Below are positions 5,868 to 10,570 of a stretch of 10,570 nt of DNA, one piece after another. Every line of letters starts with the position of its first letter. Position 1 is the first letter of the stretch. A model generated the notes under the pieces. It had not been told where the DNA came from. It did not search any database and was given only the letters and a program-made list of their open reading frames with translations. The DNA comes from Streptosporangiaceae bacterium (lineage in GTDB: Bacteria; Actinomycetota; Actinomycetes; Streptosporangiales; Streptosporangiaceae), in assembly GCA_030045215.1 (NCBI GenBank), contig JASIBJ010000793.1:1-10570 (forward strand), written 5' to 3'. The translations under genes were made by a program, and so were the position numbers.

Positions 5868-7375
5868 CGGGTCTCCCTTCGCCCGGCAACGGCGGGCGCG
5901 CGGGTGTCGAAGTAAGCAAGTACCTGATCGGCTGCCAGCCGGGCCGACGCGATGCACGCGGGGATGCCGACGCCGTCGTAGGCCGCGCCGCAGACGGCCA
6001 CGCCGGGCAGCGCGCTGATGCCCGCCCGGATTCTCGCGACCCGGTCGAGGTGCCCGACGCTGTATTGCGGCAAGCCGCCTCCCCACCGCGTCACGCGGAC
6101 GTCGGCGGGCTCGCCGCTCACTCCGGTGGCGGCGGCCAGGTCGGCGGCTGCGAGCGCGGCCAGTTCGCCGTCGTCGCGCTGCAGTACCGCCTGCTCGCCC
6201 AGCCTGCCGACCGAGCATCTGACGATATGCAGGCCAGGGCTGGTCTGTCGCAGGTGCGGCCACTTGTTCGTGCTGTACGTCACGGCCTTCAGGACCCGGC
6301 CGTCGACGGCGGGCACGAGAAACCCGCTGCCGGCCGGCGGCTGCCAGAAAGCCGACTCCGGATAAGCGAGCGTGACGATCGCCATGCTGGCGTACTTGAT
6401 CTCGGCCAGCGCCGCCGCGGCCGCGTGGCCGCCCGTGACCTGCGCAAGCAGTCTGCTCGCCGGCCGGCCGGGCACCGCGATGATGACCGCGTCGGCGTCC
6501 AGCGCCTCGGGGGCGCGGGCCGAGCCCACGGTCAGCCGCCATCCGGCCGGCGTCTGCGTTAGCTCACGCACCATCGCGCTGGTTCGCACGGTCGCGCCGG
6601 AGCGCGCGGCCAGCACGGCCGGCAGACTGCCGAGCCCGGCAGCGAGGCTGGTGAACACCGCGGACGGCCCGCCTGGCGCCGGTCGCTGAGCGGCGTCCGG
6701 ACTTCCGGCGCGGGCAGGTGCCCTGTCTGGCGGCGGCAGCAGCGAAGCCGCCGCGTCGACCAGCGAGGTCCGCTCGCGGGCCGCCTGGGCCAGGGCGGGC
6801 AGCGTCGCCTGGAACGACAGGTCCTCGCACCTGCCCGCGTAGACCCCGCCGAGCAGCGGCTCGACCAGCCGGTCTACGACCTCCGCGCCGAGCCGGCCGC
6901 CGACCCGGCTCATCACCGACTGATCACCGGCGGCCGCGTCGGCCGGCCTGGTGAGGTCCTCGCGCGCTCTCGCCAGTCCCTCCGCCGAGACGATGCCGGT
7001 GGCCGCGAGGTCGTTCAGGTCGGCGGGCACGCCCATGAACTGGTGCCGGGGCAGCGGCCGGATCTGCCCGCGGGTCCAGATCCCGGCCGCCGTCGTGCCG
7101 GGCACGACCAGCCCGCTGGACAGGCCGACGGCATCGATCAGGCCGGTGCCCTCCGGCCGGCGGGCCAGCAGTGCCTCGGCCCCGGCGTCGACCTGGCTGC
7201 CGCCGACCTCCGATACGGCCAGCTTTCCGCCAAGCCGGGGTGATCCCTCGAGCACGATCACTGCCGCGCCTGAGTCCCTGAGCAGGAAGGCCGCGGCCAG
7301 GCCGGACACTCCGCCGCCGACGACTGCCACCACCGGCTGGCCGGGCCGGCCGTCGGCCGGCGGCTCGGCTGTCAT
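5864..7375 (-). CDS. cgoX: Coproporphyrinogen III oxidase CgoX (HemY/HemG-type, FAD)
   Basis: The 503-residue product is an FAD-dependent amine-oxidase-fold enzyme of the protoporphyrinogen oxidase family. The dinucleotide motif is VVGGGVSGLAAA (18-29), with Glu43 in position to bind the ribose. RLGGKL (47-52), DAGAEALLARRPE (63-75), VEPLLGGVYAGR (171-182) and the C-terminal FAD segment GAAYDGVGIPACIASARLA (463-481) match the family. Because chdC is nearby, the substrate is expected to be coproporphyrinogen III, oxidised by six electrons to coproporphyrin III, rather than protoporphyrinogen IX. A Pro/Ala-rich stretch at about 212-236 looks like a loose insert. The ATG at 7375 lies just after an 18-base palindrome and lacks a normal Shine-Dalgarno. 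An internal GTG (residue 15) would still precede the FAD motif. The gene overlaps the crotonase gene by four bases. Confidence 0.94.
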   Translation of the reverse strand: MTAEPPADGRPGQPVVAVVGGGVSGLAAAFLLRDSGAAVIVLEGSPRLGGKLAVSEVGGSQVDAGAEALLARRPEGTGLIDAVGLSSGLVVPGTTAAGIWTRGQIRPLPRHQFMGVPADLNDLAATGIVSAEGLARAREDLTRPADAAAGDQSVMSRVGGRLGAEVVDRLVEPLLGGVYAGRCEDLSFQATLPALAQAARERTSLVDAAASLLPPPDRAPARAGSPDAAQRPAPGGPSAVFTSLAAGLGSLPAVLAARSGATVRTSAMVRELTQTPAGWRLTVGSARAPEALDADAVIIAVPGRPASRLLAQVTGGHAAAAALAEIKYASMAIVTLAYPESAFWQPPAGSGFLVPAVDGRVLKAVTYSTNKWPHLRQTSPGLHIVRCSVGRLGEQAVLQRDDGELAALAAADLAAATGVSGEPADVRVTRWGGGLPQYSVGHLDRVARIRAGISALPGVAVCGAAYDGVGIPACIASARLAADQVLAYFDTRAPAVAGRRETR

Positions 7376-7551
7376 TGATCGGTCCCGGCCGGGACCGGCG
7401 AGCCAACCCAGTCAAGCCGGGGGGGCGCGAACGCGAACAGGGCGGCCGCGGAGCCTTCGAGACGAACGCGCAGCTCGATCTTCGGAAATGTCACGCTACC
7501 GATTATCGCGGCCGGCCGGAACCGGCCGCCGAGCCGGCGCGTCCGAGCAGC
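7376..7551. other. Divergent intergenic region between cgoX and the DUF4349 gene
   Basis: This 176-base region should contain promoters in both directions. It includes the 18-base palindrome next to cgoX, a run of seven G (7419-7425) and a CGGCCGG/CCGGCCG inverted repeat (7513-7519 and 7522-7528). On the minus strand GATAAT (7507-7502) is the best -10 candidate for cgoX, but no -35 matches. No clear promoter is seen for the plus strand. No small gene was found in it. Confidence 0.35.
7380..7397. repeat. 18-base perfect palindrome next to the cgoX start codon
   Basis: The sequence CGGTCCCGGCCGGGACCG is its own reverse complement over all 18 bases. It ends four bases before the cgoX ATG. In the cgoX mRNA it would fold into a GC-rich hairpin holding the only Shine-Dalgarno-like bases (GGGA) available. 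As DNA it could be a dimer-binding site. The function is inferred. Confidence 0.6.
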
Positions 7552-8508
7552 ATGACGAGGATCACATTCAGCCGCAGCAACCCTCTGGCCGGCCGGGTCA
7601 TGCTGGCCGGCCCGGTCATGCTCGCCGGCTGCCTGCTGCTAGGCGCCTGCGGCGCGGCCAGTCCGTCGAGCACTGCCGCCCGTGCACCAGAGGCCACCCC
7701 ACAGGGCTCCTCGGTGCGCGAGGGGCAACCTGGGTTCGGGCCGGCCGGCCAGCCCGCCGCCGCCTCGTCCGGCCAGGCTGGTTCGTCGGTAGCGGCCAGG
7801 CTCGCGCCGGCGAGCCAGGACATCATCTATACCGCCAGCCTGACGCTGCGATCGGCGGACGCGATGACGACGGCGAAGCGGGCCATCGCCATCGTCACTG
7901 CTGCAGGCGGCTATACCTCCAGCGAGCATGCCGTGGCCGGCCGATCAGGCGGGACGGTGAGCCTGCAGCTGAAGGTCCCGGTGCCGGCCTACGCCGGCGT
8001 GCTCGCCGAGTTGTCCTCGCCCGCGCTTGGCACGCAGATCGCGCTGACGCAGCAGGCCACGGACGTGACGCAGGAGGTGGCGGACGTCACCAGCCTGGTC
8101 AGTTCGCAGCAGGCGGCGATCACGGCGCTGCAGGGACTGCTGAGCCGGGCCGGCAGCATCTCCGCCCTGCTCCAGGTTCAGCAGCAGATCAGCAGCGATG
8201 AGTCGGCACTGGAGTCGCTGCAGGCGCAGCAGCGAGCCCTGGACCACGAGACTACCTACGCGACGATCACGATGACGCTGCTGAGCCTGAGCCACCGCAC
8301 CGTCGTACATAAGCATCCAGCCCGCCACGGATTCCTGGCCGGCCTGACGGCCGGCTGGCGGGCCCTGCGGCACGGGCTCGGGTGGCTGCTGACCGCGCTG
8401 GGTGCGGCGTTGCCGTTCCTCGTCGTCGTGGCGATCGTGGCGGGAATCGGCTACGCCGGCCGGCGCAGGTTCGCCCGGCGCGGGGCCGGCCCGACCGCCG
8501 CAGGCTAG
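7552..8508 (+). CDS. DUF4349 domain lipoprotein with C-terminal membrane segment
   Basis: The 318-residue product starts with a signal region holding two lipobox-like sites, LAGC at Cys27 and LGAC at Cys33; the second is favoured because it leaves a longer hydrophobic core. A Ser/Ala/Pro/Gly-rich linker (35-85) follows. The DUF4349 domain runs from QDIIYTASLTLR (89-100) to ITMTLLSL (239-246) and includes a Gln-rich coiled coil at about 167-232. A single transmembrane helix (277-303) ends in an Arg-rich tail (RRRFARR), which suggests that the C-terminus is cytoplasmic. DUF4349 proteins are envelope proteins of unknown function. The ATG at 7552 was chosen because it begins the signal peptide; the reading frame upstream is not family-like. 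The ribosome binding site is weak. It ends six bases from the convergent hemE stop. Confidence 0.88.
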   Translation: MTRITFSRSNPLAGRVMLAGPVMLAGCLLLGACGAASPSSTAARAPEATPQGSSVREGQPGFGPAGQPAAASSGQAGSSVAARLAPASQDIIYTASLTLRSADAMTTAKRAIAIVTAAGGYTSSEHAVAGRSGGTVSLQLKVPVPAYAGVLAELSSPALGTQIALTQQATDVTQEVADVTSLVSSQQAAITALQGLLSRAGSISALLQVQQQISSDESALESLQAQQRALDHETTYATITMTLLSLSHRTVVHKHPARHGFLAGLTAGWRALRHGLGWLLTALGAALPFLVVVAIVAGIGYAGRRRFARRGAGPTAAG

Positions 8509-8514
8509 CGCCGG

Positions 8515-9564
8515 TCAGGACGATGAGACCGGCGCGGCATGCACCAGGTCGGTCAGCCTGGCCAGCACATCCGGGTCGGTCTGCGGCAGCACGCCGTGCC
8601 CCAGGTTGAAGATGTGCCCCTCGGCGGTCCGGCCACGGGCCAGCACTTCGAGCGTCCGCGGCTCGATTACCTCCCAGGGCGCGAGCAAGATCGCGGGATC
8701 GAGGTTGCCCTGCAAGGCCTTGCCCGGCTCAACCCGCCGGGCCGCCTCGTCGAGCGGGACCCGCCAGTCCACGCCGACGACGTCCGCCCCGGCCTCACCC
8801 ATGATCCCGAGCAACTCCCCGGTGCCGACCCCGAAGTGGATGCGGGGGACGCCGGCCGCGGCCAGGGCATCAAAGATCCGCTTGCTGTGCGGGAACACGG
8901 CCCTGCGGTAATCCTCAAGGCTGAGCGTGCCGACCCAGGAGTCGAACAGCTGCACCGCGCCTGCCCCGGCCGCCACCTGCACCTGCAGGAAGCCGATGGT
9001 GATATCGGCCAGCCTGGTCATCAGCTCCTGCCAGACCCCGGGCTCGGAGTACATGAGCGACTTGGTCGCCTCGAAGTTCTTCGAGGGGCCGCCATCGACC
9101 AGGTAGCTGGCCAGGGTGAAGGGGCCGCCGGCGAACCCGATCAGCGGCGTTCCGCCAAGCTCGGCTGTCAGGTTGCGCACGGCTTCGGTCACGTACGGCA
9201 CGTCGCCCGGCTCCAGGGCCCGCAACTGGGCCAGGTCGTGCGCCGATCTGATCGGCTTGTCCACGACCGGGCCGACGCCGGGCTTGATCTCGATGCCCAC
9301 GCCGATGGCCCGCAGCGGAACGACAATGTCGCTAAAGAAGACCGCTGCGTCCACGTGGTAACGGCGGACCGGCTGAAGCGTGATCTCGGTTATCAGGTCC
9401 GGGGTCGAGCAGGCATCGAGCATCGCCATCCCGGCGCGGAGCGCCCGGTACTCCGGCAGCGCCCGGCCGGCCTGGCGCATGTACCAGACCGGGGTGTGCG
9501 GCACCGGCTGGCGGCGGCAGGCCCGCAGGAACGGGGAATCGGCGACTGGCTGGGTCACAGCCAC
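8515..9564 (-). CDS. hemE: Uroporphyrinogen III decarboxylase HemE
   Basis: HemE removes four carboxyl groups from uroporphyrinogen III to give coproporphyrinogen III, without a cofactor, in the cytoplasm, and acts as a dimer. The 349-residue length is normal. The signature [16 protein letters not shown] (25-40) carries the substrate-binding arginines. Asp79 in FFSDI matches the key aspartate of the family, Tyr154 lies in TLASYLVDG, and His323 lies in NLGHGVLP. Of several GTG codons, 9564 was chosen because GGGA lies five bases before it; 9558 is an alternative two codons in. The product is the substrate of CgoX encoded about 1.1 kb away on the same strand, separated by the oppositely oriented DUF4349 gene, so the two are not in one operon. 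Confidence 0.97.
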   Translation of the reverse strand: MAVTQPVADSPFLRACRRQPVPHTPVWYMRQAGRALPEYRALRAGMAMLDACSTPDLITEITLQPVRRYHVDAAVFFSDIVVPLRAIGVGIEIKPGVGPVVDKPIRSAHDLAQLRALEPGDVPYVTEAVRNLTAELGGTPLIGFAGGPFTLASYLVDGGPSKNFEATKSLMYSEPGVWQELMTRLADITIGFLQVQVAAGAGAVQLFDSWVGTLSLEDYRRAVFPHSKRIFDALAAAGVPRIHFGVGTGELLGIMGEAGADVVGVDWRVPLDEAARRVEPGKALQGNLDPAILLAPWEVIEPRTLEVLARGRTAEGHIFNLGHGVLPQTDPDVLARLTDLVHAAPVSSS

Positions 9565-9732
9565 GATGATCCCACAGTGCCCGGCCGCGCTGGCCGCGGG
9601 CGCGGATGCGACCGGGCACCGGCGCGCTGGCCGGTTCCGCGGCAAAAGCCATGACACGCCGTCGCAGGTCCACGGCTTGCGACGGCAGGCATGTCAGCAT
9701 CTTTTCGTGAGCCGAAAGGGAGGAGGTTCCAG
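9565..9732. other. Divergent intergenic region between hemE and the zinc-ribbon gene
   Basis: The 168-base region must hold the hemE promoter (minus) and that of the zinc-ribbon gene (plus). A TTGCGA at 9677-9682 could be a plus-strand -35, but no good -10 follows at the right spacing. The main structure is the strong hairpin listed separately. AGGAGG just before 9733 is the ribosome binding site of the small gene. Confidence 0.4.
9658..9686. repeat. Strong inverted repeat/hairpin upstream of the zinc-ribbon gene
   Basis: GCCGTCGCA (9658-9666) and TGCGACGGC (9678-9686) are exact reverse complements. The inner bases extend the stem by four more pairs, two of them G-U when transcribed from the plus strand, leaving a CAC loop. 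The stem ends 46 bases before the ATG at 9733. There is no T-tract directly after it, so it does not look like a terminator. It could be a 5' leader structure or a protein-binding site shared with hemE. Confidence 0.55.
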
Positions 9733-9945
9733 ATGACCGAGATCATCCGGCACTGCCCTGATTGCGGCTGGGAGCGTCCGTTCGCGCAGTACCACGCGGC
9801 TCCTGGCCGCTGCCCCGACGTCGCCACCGGGTACTGCCCCGAGTGGTTCTGCCTGATCTGCGGCACGACCGTGATGCTGGGCGGCGTGCCTGCCCCGCCG
9901 GAGCGGCAGCCCGAGCCGGTTGCTGCCCGCGCTCGGGTGGCATGA
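9733..9945 (+). CDS. Small zinc-ribbon protein, function unknown
   Basis: The 70-residue product has two CxxC pairs, C8-P-D-C11 and C40-L-I-C43, which together would bind one zinc ion as a zinc ribbon. Two more cysteines, C27 and C35, lie between them. The C-terminal part (46-70) is Pro/Ala/Arg-rich and probably disordered. The ATG at 9733 was chosen over the upstream in-frame ATG at 9691 because an excellent AGGAGG sits six to seven bases before it, while the upstream reading overlaps the leader region. I do not recognise a named family. It is divergent from hemE and 52 bases upstream of a DUF3000 gene on the same strand, so the two are probably co-transcribed. A nucleic-acid-binding or protein-binding role is possible. 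Confidence 0.85.
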   Translation: MTEIIRHCPDCGWERPFAQYHAAPGRCPDVATGYCPEWFCLICGTTVMLGGVPAPPERQPEPVAARARVA

Positions 9946-9997
9946 CGGTCCTGCACCCGTGCCGCACGCCCCGACGCTGAGACCGGGTGGGCGGCCC

Positions 9998-10570
9998 GTG
10001 AATTCCGACAGCGGGGCCCAGGAGTTCCGGCACGCGGTGGCGGACCTGCAGGAGGCATTGGCCAGTGAGGGCGAGGCACGGCCCGAGCTGAGCTTCGAAG
10101 GCGAGCCGCCGCCCCGTCGGCTCGCTCCGTTCGCGACGGCGGTCGCGGCAACCGTCGCAGGCTCGGCGGACGACGACGCGGGTGAGGACGCCGAGATCGC
10201 CGGCGGCCGCTTCGTGCTGCTGTTCGACCCGGCCGGCCAGCCCGGCTGGGACGGCCGGTACCGGGTCATCGCGTACGTGCGGGCCGAACTCGAACCCGAG
10301 ATGGCCGCCGACCCCCTGATCAACGCGGTCGGCTGGAGCTGGCTTACCGAGGCGCTCGACACCTGCGTGAGCGGATACCGGAACATCAGCGGGACCGTGA
10401 CGACGGTAGTGACGCAGGGGTTTGGCGGCAAGCAAGATGAGCCTATGTCCACCGGTTTCGAGCTGCGGGCCTCATGGTCCCCGCTGGCCGATACCAGCGG
10501 CGGTGCCGAACTCGCCGGCCACCTGGAAGCTTGGTCCTCGGTCATCTGCGCCGCTGCGGGCCTGCCGCCA
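9998..10570 (+). CDS. DUF3000 domain protein, partial at the right edge
   Basis: An open frame of 191 codons runs from a GTG at 9998 off the end of the window. It contains the segments typical of actinobacterial DUF3000 proteins: RRLAPFATAVAATV (40-53), GRFVLLFDPAGQPGWDGRYR (70-89), VRAELEPEMAADPL (94-107), WSWLTEAL (113-120), and near the edge ELRASWSPL and HLEAWSSVICAAAGLPP. Its function is unknown. Most of the domain appears to be present, so only the C-terminus should be missing. A GGTGG seven bases before 9998 is a weak ribosome binding site; an in-frame GTG at 9959 is an alternative start. As I recall, DUF3000 genes often sit beside hemE and upstream of a ribonuclease D gene in actinobacteria, which fits this position. 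Confidence 0.88.
   Translation, partial: MNSDSGAQEFRHAVADLQEALASEGEARPELSFEGEPPPRRLAPFATAVAATVAGSADDDAGEDAEIAGGRFVLLFDPAGQPGWDGRYRVIAYVRAELEPEMAADPLINAVGWSWLTEALDTCVSGYRNISGTVTTVVTQGFGGKQDEPMSTGFELRASWSPLADTSGGAELAGHLEAWSSVICAAAGLPP

Noticed and set aside
5868..6542. Extension of the crotonase frame upstream to 6542
   Set aside because: The added part is an out-of-frame reading of the cgoX coding region. The GTG at 5867 has a ribosome binding site and begins the crotonase fold.
7509..7528. Overlapping CGGCCGG/CCGGCCG repeats as a regulatory site
   Set aside because: GGCCGG-type words are scattered through coding and non-coding DNA across the window, so this looks like a genome-wide sequence bias rather than a specific site.
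8509..8514. Terminator between the convergent DUF4349 and hemE genes
   Set aside because: Only six bases separate the stop codons and no clear hairpin with a T-tract spans them; any termination must occur inside the opposing genes.
9691..9732. Upstream ATG at 9691 for the zinc-ribbon gene
   Set aside because: It would place the strong AGGAGG inside the coding region and adds 14 residues unrelated to the zinc ribbon. The ATG at 9733 is correctly spaced from AGGAGG.
9694..10545. Long minus-strand open frames opposite the zinc-ribbon and DUF3000 genes
   Set aside because: They are low-complexity Ser/Ala/Arg/Pro readings typical of the antisense of high-GC genes, and the plus strand encodes recognisable proteins.

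Overview
The window is high-GC chromosomal DNA with actinobacterial features: GTG starts, 4-base GTGA gene overlaps, an actinobacterial-type coproheme decarboxylase (ChdC/HemQ), an F420-type luciferase-like oxidoreductase, and DUF3000 and DUF4349 proteins. I assign it to Actinomycetota and cannot safely go lower. No rRNA, tRNA, CRISPR array, transposase or prophage gene was seen. Most of the window is coding.

Layout. Positions 1-1260 (minus) carry the start of efeB (Tat-exported DyP-type peroxidase) and a complete efeO (imelysin/cupredoxin lipoprotein), overlapping by 11 bases. Positions 1444-4635 (minus) hold four genes, in transcription order an LLM-class flavin oxidoreductase, a Rid-family protein, chdC/hemQ and a D-2-hydroxyacid dehydrogenase. 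The last two overlap as GTGA. A MarR-family regulator (4729-5247, plus) is divergent from the LLM gene, with a 9-5-9 inverted repeat between them. Positions 5211-7375 (minus) hold cgoX (coproporphyrinogen oxidase) followed by an enoyl-CoA hydratase/isomerase family gene, again overlapping as GTGA. A DUF4349 lipoprotein gene (7552-8508, plus) is divergent from cgoX and meets hemE (8515-9564, minus) tail to tail. Divergent from hemE are a 70-residue zinc-ribbon protein (9733-9945) and a DUF3000 gene that runs off the right edge.

Function. The core theme is heme and iron. HemE makes coproporphyrinogen III, CgoX oxidises it to coproporphyrin III, and after iron insertion by CpfC (not in the window) ChdC decarboxylates coproheme to heme b. 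EfeO/EfeB belong to an iron uptake system whose peroxidase is itself a heme protein. Between cgoX and chdC sits a small catabolic or redox module (crotonase, MarR, LLM oxidoreductase, Rid protein) whose substrate cannot be read from sequence.

I found no clearly new system. The observations most worth following are the MarR/LLM operator-like palindrome, an 18-base perfect palindrome ending four bases before the cgoX start codon, a strong hairpin between hemE and the zinc-ribbon gene, and a Tyr in place of the expected His in the EfeO HxxE motif.
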